Below are positions 18,159 through 27,030 of a stretch of DNA of 64,000 nt, one piece after another. The notes under the pieces are model-generated. The model searched no databases. It was not told the DNA's origin and worked only from the letters and a program-made list of their open reading frames with translations. The stretch is from Desulfuromonadales bacterium (GTDB taxonomy: Bacteria; Desulfobacterota; Desulfuromonadia; Geobacterales; Pseudopelobacteraceae), in contig DUZS01000012.1 of NCBI GenBank assembly GCA_013349405.1, positions 1-64,000 on the forward strand, written 5' to 3'. The number at the start of each line of letters is the position of its first letter. The stretch's first letter is position 1. The translations under genes were made by a program, and so were the position numbers.

Positions 18159-19377
18159 ACCTGTTCAAGCCATTGAAGTACGCATCTGGGGCAAAACCGT
18201 CGGCGCAGTCGCCCTGGCTCCTAATCTGGGATACTACGCCTTCGAGTATGACAGCAAATTCGTCAAGACTGGTATCGAACTGGCTCCGCTTACCATGCCG
18301 CTGACAGAAGCCCGTGAACCCTTCATCTTTGTCGATCTTCCCGAGCTGAGTTTCAAACGGCTGCCCGCGATGGTGGCAGATGCCCTGCCGGACGATTTCG
18401 GCAACGCCCTGATTGATGCCTGGATGGCAAGTAAAGGTATCGATAAAAAACTGGTGACGCCGCTTGACCGCCTCGCGTACATGGGCAAGCGCGGCATGGG
18501 GGCACTTGAATTCAAGCCGGCCAGAACGCCGGCCATTGCCAGCAGCACCGCTATCAAGCTCTCACGCCTGGTCGAAAGTGCCCGTCAGGCTGTTCATGGT
18601 CAACTGGGTTCAGACCACCTTGCCAAAGCAGCTCTGGCGCAGATTATTCAGGTCGGCACCTCAGCAGGCGGCGCTCGGGCCAAGGCGGCTATTGCCTGGA
18701 ATCCTGAGACTGGCGAGATCCGGTCGGGACAGTTTGATGTGGAATCAGGCTTTGAACACTGGCTGCTCAAATTCGACGGTATGGGTGTTGATCGGGAGCT
18801 GGGCGGCTCACAGGATTGTGGCCGGATCGAGTATGCCTACTACCGGATGGCCTGTGCCGCCGGCATTACCATGTCACCCTGTCGCCTGCTGGAAGAGAAC
18901 GGTCGGGCTCACTTCATGACCCGTCGCTTTGATCGTGACGGGAACCACAAACATCATCTGCAATCACTCTGCGCCATGGCGCATCTGGACTACAAACAGA
19001 AGGCGACCCATGATTACAGCCAATTTTTGCAGACCGTTGTCCGTCTGGGACTGGATTATACCGCGCTTGAAGAAGCATTCCGGCGCATTGTTTTCAACGT
19101 TATGGCGGTAAACTGCGACGACCACACCAAGAATATATCCTTCATGCTGCGGGAAGGCGGGCAATGGGAACTGGCACCGGCATATGATGTGACGTACGCC
19201 TTCAATCCATCCGGCGAGTGGACCTGGCAGCATCTCATGGCGGTGAACGGTAAATTTACCGGCATTTCTCAGGCGGATCTGCTGGCGGTTGCCGATCGGT
19301 TCGGCGTTGGCACAGCACATAAGGTTATCAGGCAGGTGCAGGAAGCAGTTGCCGCCTGGCCTGATTTTGCCGGATAG
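18151..19377 (+). CDS. hipA: HipA-like serine/threonine kinase toxin
   Basis: The 408-residue product has the HipA kinase layout: an N-terminal barrel with MPLTEAREPF, a glycine-rich loop GTSAGGARAKA (residues 169-179), the catalytic block NCDDHTKN (321-328, with the catalytic Asp) and the metal-binding AYDVTY (344-349). All key residues are present, so the kinase looks active. HipA toxins phosphorylate aminoacyl-tRNA synthetases (GltX for E. coli HipA) and halt growth; the substrate here is unknown. It overlaps hipB by eight bases. A tRNA-Glu gene lies 5 kb away, probably by chance. Confidence 0.9.
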   Translation: MHKPVQAIEVRIWGKTVGAVALAPNLGYYAFEYDSKFVKTGIELAPLTMPLTEAREPFIFVDLPELSFKRLPAMVADALPDDFGNALIDAWMASKGIDKKLVTPLDRLAYMGKRGMGALEFKPARTPAIASSTAIKLSRLVESARQAVHGQLGSDHLAKAALAQIIQVGTSAGGARAKAAIAWNPETGEIRSGQFDVESGFEHWLLKFDGMGVDRELGGSQDCGRIEYAYYRMACAAGITMSPCRLLEENGRAHFMTRRFDRDGNHKHHLQSLCAMAHLDYKQKATHDYSQFLQTVVRLGLDYTALEEAFRRIVFNVMAVNCDDHTKNISFMLREGGQWELAPAYDVTYAFNPSGEWTWQHLMAVNGKFTGISQADLLAVADRFGVGTAHKVIRQVQEAVAAWPDFAG

Positions 19378-19490
19378 GCCGGGGTAAGCCCAGTCGAGAG
19401 CAACAGAATTCGTGAACAGAATTACCTGCTGTAGAGGTGTCTGAGCATTCGCGAATTGTGGAGGCAGTACGGAATTTACATTAATACCGG

Positions 19491-20099
19491 TCAGCCGAGG
19501 TCTTTTTCTTGCATTGTTCTTTCAATGCGCGAATCTGGAATAAGCCACATAACTGCAACGGCAGCATAAATGCCGAGCGCCACAAAAGGCTGCCAAAAAG
19601 CTATCGGAACGGAGGCTGCATACAAAACCACCGATACCTTTCCTTTAAAATCCTTACCTATCGCTTGAGCCAGTACTGAATTTTTCCCGTGAGTGGAGAT
19701 TATGGTTTTCGAAAGAATGAAATAGGCCACGGCAGCCATGAAAAGCACAATCCCGTATAGGGCAACAGGCAATGGACTAAAGTGATTCTCGCCAGACCAT
19801 GCAGTAACAAATGGCACTAATGAAAGCCAGAACAGTAAATGGTTGTTAGCCCATAGTATTGATCCATTAATTTTTTGGATGGTGTGCAGCAGATGATGAT
19901 GGTTGTTCCAGTAAATGGCAATATAGATAAAACTTAATACATAGCTAAGAAACAACGGCACCATATGCACAAGAGCATTCAGGCTGACTTCATGCGGCAC
20001 TTTAAGTTCAAGAACCATTATTGTAATTATGATGGCTAGAACCCCATCACTAAACGCTTCTATACGATTCTTCAGCATATCAAATTCCATCCCTAACAT
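19491..20099 (-). CDS. TMEM175-like membrane channel (DUF1211)
   Basis: The product (202 residues from 20099; a start at MLKNR, 20078, is equally possible) is hydrophobic throughout. It opens with RIEAFSDGVLAIIITIMVLEL, the signature first helix of bacterial TMEM175 potassium channels (FSD motif). Five or so further membrane segments follow, which fits the six-helix bacterial form. The gene has no partner. A fragment of a second, related gene lies at 28154-28255, beyond copy 1 of the large repeat. Confidence 0.85.
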   Translation of the reverse strand: MLGMEFDMLKNRIEAFSDGVLAIIITIMVLELKVPHEVSLNALVHMVPLFLSYVLSFIYIAIYWNNHHHLLHTIQKINGSILWANNHLLFWLSLVPFVTAWSGENHFSPLPVALYGIVLFMAAVAYFILSKTIISTHGKNSVLAQAIGKDFKGKVSVVLYAASVPIAFWQPFVALGIYAAVAVMWLIPDSRIERTMQEKDLG

Positions 20100-20215
20100 G
20101 TAGTTGGTGATCGCAGCCGGCAGCCCCGCCCTAAAACAAGGCAGGCAGACGGAAACTACAAGCGATTTGTGACAAATGACAGTCGATGAGAGGCGGTAAA
20201 GTCTGGTAACACCCG

Positions 20216-20914
20216 TCAGTCCAGATCAAACAGGAGCACTTCCGCCGGTCCGTCACCGGAAACAGTCAACCGCTCTTCGTTACTTACCGCCAGCCCGTCA
20301 CCACGCATCATTTTCTGCCCATTCACCACAACATACCCGCGAGCAACCTGCAGCCAGGCATGGCGGTTCTGCGCAATTTCGTGAACGATTTCATCGCCTG
20401 AATCAAGGAGAGTCGCATACAGGTTGACATCCCGATGGATGGTAACAGAGTTGTCCCGGCCATCCGCTGAGGCAATCAGTCGCAATTTCCCCTGTTTCTC
20501 CTCATCAGGATAAAATTTTTGTTCGTAGCTCGGTTTCACCCCATCCGTATCGGGCACGATCCAGATTTGAAGGAAGTGCACCAACTCCGTGCGGGAGTGA
20601 TTGAACTCACTGTGGGTGATGCCGGTTCCGGCACTCATGCGTTGCACTTCGCCCGGAACAATAACCGATCCGTTTCCCATGCTGTCCTTGTGCTCCAGCG
20701 CCCCTTCCAGGACGTACGAAATGATTTCCATGTTGCGATGCGGATGAGTCGGGAATCCCTCACCCGGCTGTACCCGGTCCTCGTTAATAACCCGCAGATC
20801 CCTGAACCCCATGTGCTCGAGATCGTAATAATTGGCAAAAGAAAACGTGTGATAGGTATTCAGCCAGCCGTGATCGGCATGGCCACGTTGATCTGCTTTT
20901 CGAATAGTGAACAT
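20216..20914 (-). CDS. Pirin-family protein (YhhW-like)
   Basis: The 232-residue product is a bicupin of the pirin family: FPTHPHRNMEIISYVLEG supplies two His and a Glu, and THSEFNHS supplies another His for one metal ion. Its length and the motif HGWLNTYHTFSFANYYD fit the YhhW branch, some of which have quercetin dioxygenase activity in vitro. The start at 20914 has an AAGGAG site. It is the last gene before copy 1 of the large direct repeat. Confidence 0.9.
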   Translation of the reverse strand: MFTIRKADQRGHADHGWLNTYHTFSFANYYDLEHMGFRDLRVINEDRVQPGEGFPTHPHRNMEIISYVLEGALEHKDSMGNGSVIVPGEVQRMSAGTGITHSEFNHSRTELVHFLQIWIVPDTDGVKPSYEQKFYPDEEKQGKLRLIASADGRDNSVTIHRDVNLYATLLDSGDEIVHEIAQNRHAWLQVARGYVVVNGQKMMRGDGLAVSNEERLTVSGDGPAEVLLFDLD

Positions 20915-21062
20915 TGTATATCTCCTTGTATTTATGGCAAAGCAAGTGCAGCCAATCCCCCAGCTGCCACGCTCGCCGGTTACCGTATTCCCCCCTAACA
21001 ATCCTTGATGACCTCAATTGAAAAATCGACACCCCCAAACAGTTGGGGCAACACACCTTTTC

Positions 21063-21689
21063 CTATGCCGACAATCCCCTGACCATCATTTCGGAGACGC
21101 CTTCGCCAATAGGGAAGATCTGCTCCGGCGTTATGTCCAAAAAACGCAGTTGTCCGTCAAGTTGCAGCATGGTGAGACCATGAACTGCCGACCACACTTG
21201 CAGCCCAATCTGTTGGGCATCACCGGCTCGGAAATCGCCGCTGGACTGGCATGTTTCTATCGTCTCGATGAGCTGATTGAATGTCTGCATACCAGCGGCA
21301 TGTAATTCCGGATATTTTTCGGGATTTAGGGCACAGGCTTCATTGAACATCACACGATAATACTCCCGTTCTGTCATGGCAAACCGGAAATATACCCGCC
21401 CGGACTCCCTGAACGCTTCAAGCGGCCTGTCGCGAAATTGGTCAATACTTTGCTTTGTTGTTTCGTAAAGGATCTTGAATCCCTTTTCTGCAATTGCAGC
21501 CAGCAAGGCATCCTTACATGAAAAATGCCGGTACAGTGCTGATCTGCTCACTCCAGCTTTAGTACCTACAGACCTCAAGGTCAAATTATGAGCTCCCTGC
21601 TCCCTCACGATCTCAATACCAGCCTGGATCAATGCATATCTTAAATCGCCATGATGGTATTTTTTTGGCCCCATTGCCGGATCAGTCAT
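21063..21689 (-). CDS. TetR-family repressor of the efflux operon (copy 1)
   Basis: The 208-residue product has a TetR helix-turn-helix (LRSVGTKAGVSRSALYRHFSCKDALLAAIAEKGF, about residues 38-71) and a ligand domain of the TetR_C type found beside efflux pumps. It is divergent from the ABC operon, and the gap holds two palindromes that it probably binds. AGGAGAAGTAA precedes the ATG. Near its C-terminus it reads FPIGEGVSEMM where copy 2 has FHIGEGVTEMM; these are the only protein differences between the two copies of the repeat. Confidence 0.88.
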   Translation of the reverse strand: MTDPAMGPKKYHHGDLRYALIQAGIEIVREQGAHNLTLRSVGTKAGVSRSALYRHFSCKDALLAAIAEKGFKILYETTKQSIDQFRDRPLEAFRESGRVYFRFAMTEREYYRVMFNEACALNPEKYPELHAAGMQTFNQLIETIETCQSSGDFRAGDAQQIGLQVWSAVHGLTMLQLDGQLRFLDITPEQIFPIGEGVSEMMVRGLSA

Positions 21690-21738
21690 TTACTTCTCCT
21701 CGAATCTTCAGATGTCATCTTTATAGCACAAAAAATAC

Positions 21739-21791
21739 ATGTTGACTACGACAACATTCTTTTGATATTTATATGTTGACAGTAACAACAT
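21739..21791. promoter_or_regulatory. Twin TetR operator over the efflux promoter (copy 1)
   Basis: Two palindromes share the form ATGTTG-N7-CAACAT: ATGTTG at 21739 with CAACAT at 21752, and ATGTTG at 21773 with CAACAT at 21786, centres 34 bases apart. A candidate -35 (TTGACT, 21742) lies inside the first, with an AT-rich -10 (near 21765) between the two, so repressor binding would block the promoter. Confidence 0.7.
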
Positions 21792-21827
21792 TAGTAAATG
21801 GTTTATCGCACCATCAAGAGGTTGATC

Positions 21828-22973
21828 ATGTACTCCATTGCCATAAAGATGCTTTTTGCCGACCGGTTAAAATATTACGGTCTGATTCTGGGCATATCTT
21901 TTGCCGCCATGCTCATAGCTCAGCAGGCATCCATCCTGGTCGGCTTGACTGAGCAAACGGGAGCATTTATCCGAGACACCGCACAGGCTGATCTCTGGAT
22001 AATGGATTCACAGGTGCGCTTTTCACAGGATTCACTTCCGATACGAGACATGGTGCTACAGCGGGTACGGGGTGTAAGCGGGGTTCAATGGGCAGTGCCA
22101 CTGCGACAGGGTTTCATGAAAGGACAGATGACCGATGGGACACGTTTTTCCCTGATTCTTGTCGGAATTGACGATGCGACTCTTATCGGGGGGCCACCGT
22201 TTATGGTTAACGGTGACCGTTTAGATATCCGGAGTGACCGTGCTGTATTTATAGATGCCGATGCCCCTGACAAATTGCGGATGAAACGTGGCGGCGGTCG
22301 TTCCATGACGGTTGGTGATCGTTTTTCAGTCAATGAGCATGACGCCAAGATTGTCGGGAGCTATCGAGGACGAAGATCATTTTTCTGGGAACCGGTGATG
22401 TACACAACCTACAGCCGCGCCCTGAGCTTTGCACCAATGGAGCGCAACCTTATGTCATTCGTTCTGGTAAAGGTCGAACCTGGCGAAAGCATAACAAACG
22501 TTGCAAAAGAAATTGAGACCAGAACCGGCCTGAAAGCCCGCACAAATAAAGAGTTTATCCATCTCACCGCCCGCTACATAACCACAGCTACCGGCATCCT
22601 GATCAATTTCGGTACGGCTGTGGTATTGGGAATAATCATAGGGCTTCTGGGAGCAGGCCAGACTTTTTACAACTTCACTCTCGACAACCTGCGCTACTAT
22701 GGCGCTCTTAAGGCTATGGGGGTTACTAATAGGACTCTGACAAAAATGGTTATGCTGCAGGGGCTTGTAGTCGCAGCGATCGGCTATGGACTCGGCGTCG
22801 GTATTGCGGTCGTAATAGGCGAACTTCTTATCAAGGGCGGGCTGGCGTTTTCTATGATCTGGCAGATCCCGCTCTTCACCGCCTTCTCGATTGTGACCAT
22901 CTGCCTGCTGACCAGCGTAATCAGCCTGCAGAAAGTCTACAAGCTGGAACCTGCCGTTGTATTCAAGGGGTGA
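21828..22973 (+). CDS. ABC exporter permease, FtsX/DevC type (copy 1)
   Basis: The 381-residue product has one N-terminal membrane helix (LKYYGLILGISFAAMLIAQQ), a large periplasmic domain (about residues 40-250) and three C-terminal helices with the FtsX-domain sequence around FTLDNLRYYGALKAMGVTNRTL. This is the MacB/DevC-type permease layout. With the ATPase next door it drives export through a periplasmic adaptor and outer-membrane channel. Start chosen at MYSIAIKM because AAGAGG lies upstream; an earlier in-frame ATG at 21798 lies close after the operators. Confidence 0.88.
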   Translation: MYSIAIKMLFADRLKYYGLILGISFAAMLIAQQASILVGLTEQTGAFIRDTAQADLWIMDSQVRFSQDSLPIRDMVLQRVRGVSGVQWAVPLRQGFMKGQMTDGTRFSLILVGIDDATLIGGPPFMVNGDRLDIRSDRAVFIDADAPDKLRMKRGGGRSMTVGDRFSVNEHDAKIVGSYRGRRSFFWEPVMYTTYSRALSFAPMERNLMSFVLVKVEPGESITNVAKEIETRTGLKARTNKEFIHLTARYITTATGILINFGTAVVLGIIIGLLGAGQTFYNFTLDNLRYYGALKAMGVTNRTLTKMVMLQGLVVAAIGYGLGVGIAVVIGELLIKGGLAFSMIWQIPLFTAFSIVTICLLTSVISLQKVYKLEPAVVFKG

Positions 22974-22977
22974 TGTC

Positions 22978-23712
22978 ATGACTGAAATGACCTTGGGAAA
23001 TAGCAATAAACCCTTTGCCGTATCGTGCTCCGGTCTGACGAAGGTGTTCGGAGAGGGAGACAACCGGGTTGAAGCGTTGCGTGGTATCGATCTGCACATT
23101 GAGGACGGCGAACTGATGATGCTGGTCGGGCCTTCCGGGTGCGGCAAAACAACTCTGATTTCGATTATTGCGGGCATATTGGATAAAAGCGACGGTTCGT
23201 GTTCGGTGTTTGGTCGTGATATCAGCGCGCTGTCGGCCGATGAAAAGGTGCTCTGGCGGGCAGATTCAGTCGGCTTCGTTTTCCAGTCCTTCAACCTGCT
23301 TCCGGCACTGACTGTACGAGAAAATGTTGCCGTGCCTCTCCTGATAAATCAGGTAACCCATAAAGAGGCATTGGAGCGTTCATCGGTGCTCCTTGAGAGA
23401 GTGGGCCTCGGTCACCGTATGGACAAGTACCCGCAGGAACTTTCAGGAGGCCAGCAGCAACGGGTTGCAATCGCACGTGCTCTGGTTCATCGACCACGCA
23501 TAGTTGTCTGTGATGAGCCCACCAGTGCTCTGGACAGTGAAACCGGCCATGGCGTAATGGACCTCTTGCGTGAAGTTGCCGTTTCTCCAGATCAGGCACT
23601 TGTGGTTGTGACCCACGATTCCCGAATTTTTAATTATGCCGACCGGATTGCCCGTATGAACGATGGCCACGTTGTCTCAGTGGAGGCCAAAAACGGATTA
23701 AACCGGTTATAA
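22978..23712 (+). CDS. ABC exporter ATPase, LolD/DevA type (copy 1)
   Basis: The 244-residue product has Walker A (GPSGCGKTT near residues 46-54), the Q-loop FVFQSFNLLP, the signature LSGGQQQRVAIARAL, Walker B (IVVCDEPTSALD) and the switch His (VVTHDSR). It is of the MacB/LolD/DevA export class. It starts four bases after the permease stop. The likely job is powering the permease at 21828 in a tripartite pump. Confidence 0.93.
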   Translation: MTEMTLGNSNKPFAVSCSGLTKVFGEGDNRVEALRGIDLHIEDGELMMLVGPSGCGKTTLISIIAGILDKSDGSCSVFGRDISALSADEKVLWRADSVGFVFQSFNLLPALTVRENVAVPLLINQVTHKEALERSSVLLERVGLGHRMDKYPQELSGGQQQRVAIARALVHRPRIVVCDEPTSALDSETGHGVMDLLREVAVSPDQALVVVTHDSRIFNYADRIARMNDGHVVSVEAKNGLNRL

Positions 23713-23738
23713 CACTACAACAGTCAGGAGTAAATGCC

Positions 23739-24800
23739 ATGTTGAAACGAAACTATATCACCATAACCCTCTCCATAATCGGTTTGATACTGATGCTGAA
23801 AATGACGCTATCGCACGGTGATGTTCCGTTGGCACAACCAGTATCACCGCCTGCAGCAAAGCCCTTCAAAGACGTTGTTTCCGGTGCTGGGTTGATTGAA
23901 GCCAGTACACGCAACATAGCTATCGGCTCTCATTACCAGGGAGTCGTTTCTGCCATATTCGTGAAACTAGGCGACCACGTGGAAACCGGGGCGCCACTGT
24001 TCAAGCTCGATGACCGTCAGGCGCTGGCGGAAGTAAAGGTACGGGAAGCGGCGGTCCTTGTTGCCCGGGAATCTCTCAACCGGTTGCAGAGTCTTCCAAG
24101 GAAAGAGGAAATCCCGATATCAGCAGCCAGGGTAAAGGAGATGAGCGAGCAGGCCAGAGAGGCAGAAGATCGCCTCCGGCTTCAGGATGCAGTACATGAC
24201 CCCCGCGTTGTAAGTCGAGATGACCGGATTAAAACCAATTCTGCCGTGAAAACGACCAAAGCCCGACTGGAACAGGCTCAAGCCAGTGACGAACTGCTTA
24301 AAGCGGGTGCGTGGCAGCACGATATTGCCATTGCCACAAGCCAGCTCGTCCAGGCTGAAACAAATCTGCAGGCTGTCAAAACCGAACTGGAACGTCTGAC
24401 AGTTCGCTCACCCATAGCGGGAGAAATACTGCAACTTACTATCAAATTGGGAGAATTTGTTTCTCCCGGAACAGGCACGCCATTAGTCATCGGAGATACC
24501 AGGACCTTACACGTTCGAGTTGATATCGATGAAAATGATGCCTGGAGGGTAAAATCCCAAGCCAAGGCGGTCGGCAGCCTGCGTGGTAACAGCGGCATCA
24601 AATCTGAACTCAACTTTGTTCGTTTTGAACCAATGGTAATCCCCAAGAAATCATTGACCGGATCGACCGACGAGCGTGTGGATACCCGTGTCCTACAGGT
24701 AATTTATGCCATAAATGCGCAGAAACTCCCCCTGTATGTTGGACAACAGATGGATGTCTATCTGGAGGCCGGTAACGGACCGGACGGGAGGACGCCATGA
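23739..24800 (+). CDS. Periplasmic adaptor (HlyD/MacA family) of the efflux system (copy 1)
   Basis: The 353-residue product has one N-terminal anchor helix (YITITLSIIGLILMLKM), a biotinyl-lipoyl half-motif (GVVSAIFVKLGDHVETGAPLFKLDD), a long coiled-coil hairpin (about residues 95-215) and the second half (LTVRSPIAGEILQLTIKLGEFVSPG) leading into a beta-barrel. This is the membrane-fusion-protein layout that bridges permease and outer-membrane channel. Its stop overlaps the start of the channel gene. Confidence 0.9.
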   Translation: MLKRNYITITLSIIGLILMLKMTLSHGDVPLAQPVSPPAAKPFKDVVSGAGLIEASTRNIAIGSHYQGVVSAIFVKLGDHVETGAPLFKLDDRQALAEVKVREAAVLVARESLNRLQSLPRKEEIPISAARVKEMSEQAREAEDRLRLQDAVHDPRVVSRDDRIKTNSAVKTTKARLEQAQASDELLKAGAWQHDIAIATSQLVQAETNLQAVKTELERLTVRSPIAGEILQLTIKLGEFVSPGTGTPLVIGDTRTLHVRVDIDENDAWRVKSQAKAVGSLRGNSGIKSELNFVRFEPMVIPKKSLTGSTDERVDTRVLQVIYAINAQKLPLYVGQQMDVYLEAGNGPDGRTP

Positions 24801-26227
24801 GAGTGATGTGTCTACTCCTGATACTATCGTTGTCAGCAGGCTGCACAACTATCACTGCAAACAAATCATCCGCTGAGCAGATGCCTGAACATTGGCAAAC
24901 AGAATCAGGGCAAAGATTGCCGCAGGTAAAAGACGTTGATCTGTCAACATGGTGGGGACAATTCGGTGATGAGCGGTTGAACACGCATATAAAGATGGTT
25001 ATTGAAGCCAATCATGACTTGAAACTGGCCAAGTCCCGTGTCATTGAGTCACGCGAATTGAGGAACGCGCGACAGGGATTCCTGGCACCACAGATTGATG
25101 CCACGGCTTCTTATTCCCGTGTCAGACAAAGTCAAAATGCATCGACGTTCCCACCGTTAGCTGGCAGTAGATCCAATTATACTATGATCAATAGCGGCCT
25201 GGAAGCATCGTGGGAACTCGACCTTTATGGTGGTGTCCGGGCTGGTGTGGATGTTGCCGATGCTGAGTTGAAAGTTTCAGAACTCGATGGCTACGCAATT
25301 CGGATCGCTGTTATTGCAGAGGCTGTCCGTAACTATGTGGAGTTGCGTGTACTCCAACAACAATTACTTGCTGCAGAGGAGAACAGCTCAAGTAGTCAAA
25401 GTATCGAAGACATCGTCACAATAAAAGAGTCGAATGGACTGGTTCCCCTGCTTGACGTGTATCGAGCAGAAGCAGAGCGTAGCTCAGCTGATGCCGAAGT
25501 TGCACGTTTGGAAGGTGAGGTCGAGCGAGTCAAAAATCGCCTTGCCGTACTTGCAGGTCAGCGGCCTGGCGCGTTGAGCGCCGTGCTGGGGAGCGGAATG
25601 GTTCCACATGTTCCTGATACGGTTGGTCTATACGCCCCGGCTGAACTTTTATCTCGTCGTCCAGATATATTGAAAGCTGAACAGGAAGTTATTGCAGCTT
25701 CGGGCAGGGTAAAGATCTCCAGGACTGATTTGTATCCGAGAGTTTCTCTGCTTGGTTCAATCGGTACACAAAGCATTTCGCTCAGCAACTTATTTGCCGC
25801 TGGCAGTAATTACTGGGCTGCCGGGCCTTCCATTCGATTCCCTTTGTTTAATTTCGGAAGACTTAAGTCACTGGTTAAAGCAGAAGAAGCACGCCAGCAG
25901 CAAGCGGTTGTCGGTTTTGAGAAATCCGTCCTGACTGCCCTCGAAGATGTTGAGAGCAGTATCGTGCTGTATATCAGATCCGAGGAGAGACGGAGGCATC
26001 TTGCTTCCGCTGTTGAAGCAGCGTTACAGGCAAGGAAACAAGCTGAGGATCTCTATCAATCCGGTATTGGCGACTATTTACCCGTTCTGGACACCCGGCG
26101 CACACATGCTGACTTACGTGTGCAACTTCACCAAGCTGAAGGCAATGCCGCTAAAGCGCTGATAGGTCTGAATACTTCTCTGGGAGGAGGATGGGATGTA
26201 GTGCAGCATGTTGTCTCAAATCAGTAG
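24797..26227 (+). CDS. TolC/NodT-family outer-membrane efflux lipoprotein (copy 1)
   Basis: The 476-residue product starts with a lipoprotein signal (MRVMCLLLILSLSAGC, Cys near residue 16). It has two TolC-type repeats, with the family run WELDLYGGVRAGVD near 130-145 and SRRPDILKAEQEVIAASGRVKISRTDLYP near 290-315. It is the outer-membrane channel of the tripartite pump. Four bases overlap the adaptor gene. The complete set (repressor, permease, ATPase, adaptor, channel) resembles DevBCA-TolC/MacAB-TolC exporters; the exported compound is unknown. Confidence 0.92.
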   Translation: MRVMCLLLILSLSAGCTTITANKSSAEQMPEHWQTESGQRLPQVKDVDLSTWWGQFGDERLNTHIKMVIEANHDLKLAKSRVIESRELRNARQGFLAPQIDATASYSRVRQSQNASTFPPLAGSRSNYTMINSGLEASWELDLYGGVRAGVDVADAELKVSELDGYAIRIAVIAEAVRNYVELRVLQQQLLAAEENSSSSQSIEDIVTIKESNGLVPLLDVYRAEAERSSADAEVARLEGEVERVKNRLAVLAGQRPGALSAVLGSGMVPHVPDTVGLYAPAELLSRRPDILKAEQEVIAASGRVKISRTDLYPRVSLLGSIGTQSISLSNLFAAGSNYWAAGPSIRFPLFNFGRLKSLVKAEEARQQQAVVGFEKSVLTALEDVESSIVLYIRSEERRRHLASAVEAALQARKQAEDLYQSGIGDYLPVLDTRRTHADLRVQLHQAEGNAAKALIGLNTSLGGGWDVVQHVVSNQ

Positions 26228-26229
26228 TA

Positions 26230-26418
26230 GGAGATCAAAAAATATTTCAACAAAACGCTTTGGTAATGAAAGACATGACGAGACACCTGCCATATATTCC
26301 GTTCGACAGTCCGGATGACTCAGTGGGGCGGCTTGCATGGTGCAAACGGGTAAATGGAATGAATCTGGAATGCCTTGGCGAAGCTCGCTTCGATGAGAGA
26401 ATACAATTACTGACTTGA
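26230..26418 (+). pseudogene. C-terminal remnant of an XRE-type protein (copy 1)
   Basis: Directly after the channel gene a frame encodes YIPFDSPDDSVGRLAWCKRVNGMNLECLGEARFDERIQ. The segment YIPFD-PDD recurs in the XRE protein at 27847 (YIPFDCPDDTF), and such sequence normally leads into a second helix-turn-helix. There is no N-terminal domain and the second helix-turn-helix breaks off, so it is a decayed fragment. Confidence 0.55.
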
Positions 26419-26423
26419 TACCT

Positions 26424-26456
26424 CGTAGCTTGCTGAGTGGTAGTATATTAGCTACG
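26424..26456 (+). terminator. Candidate terminator after the efflux operon (copy 1)
   Basis: CGTAGCT (26424-26430) pairs with AGCTACG (26450-26456), followed by CTGTTTT. It lies between the XRE remnant and the convergent comM fragment. The loop is long (19 bases), so efficiency is uncertain. The same element is at 36074-36106. Confidence 0.4.
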
Positions 26457-26688
26457 CTGTTTTCCTATCCAGACTCCGGATCTGAATCGCCTCAGCGATG
26501 TGCTGCTCATGAATCGTCGCACTGCCTTCAAGATCGGCAATGGTGCGGGCTACCTTCAGGATGCGGGTATATGTGCGGGCGGAGAAACCAAGGCGGTCGG
26601 TGACAAGCTCCAGCATGCGGTTGCCACTTGCGTCCAGTTCGCAGTACTTTTTGATAAAACGTGGCGTCATCAGGGAGTTGCACTGTTT
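26452..26688 (-). pseudogene. Extra comM 3' end (copy 1)
   Basis: The frame matches the last 75 or so codons of comM (from [22 protein letters not shown] to SLDRKTA-stop). It differs from the neighbouring comM 3' end at only two residues (E/D and I/Y), while differing by eye at roughly one base in ten, so nearly all changes are silent. Homology stops abruptly at about 26688. It lies beyond the hepT/mntA pair, so two comM 3' ends flank that cassette. Confidence 0.8.
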
Positions 26689-26719
26689 TTGGCTATCCGC
26701 CAGTTTATATTTTCTGAAC

Positions 26720-27030
26720 CTAATCCAGCAAAAAAGGAACATCATCAACTACTGACTGCCAGACGGTTGACAGGTCAACACCAAAATATTGATGGATCAA
26801 TTTGTCACGGAAACCGGCGAGATCCTTCCACGGCAAGCCGGAGTGACTTTCCCGAAAACGAGCCGAAAGATTCTTGGTTGCCTCGCCGACAATTTCGAAC
26901 TGCCGTATGACAGCGTCCTGTACCAAGCGGTTCGCCCTAAAGCTTCATCATCCATGCCAATGGTGTATGTGGTTATCTGCTCCAGAGCATCCACAATAAG
27001 CGCAAGATAAACCTGATCGTCTCGAATCAT
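26720..27030 (-). pseudogene. hepT: HepT-like HEPN toxin with a frameshift (copy 1)
   Basis: Two frames together make one HEPN (DUF86) protein. The first reads MIRDDQVYLALIVDALEQITTYTIGMDDEALGR; the second resumes at VQDAVIRQFEIVGEATKNLS. One G appears lost near 26930-26934 (GGGCGAACCG where GGGCGGAACCG would restore the frame). The RNase motif R-x4-H-x-Y (RDKLIHQY) is intact in the second part. The start overlaps the mntA stop (ATGA). Because the break is identical in copy 2, it predates the duplication. The alternative is programmed frameshifting, but I see no slippery heptamer. Confidence 0.75.
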
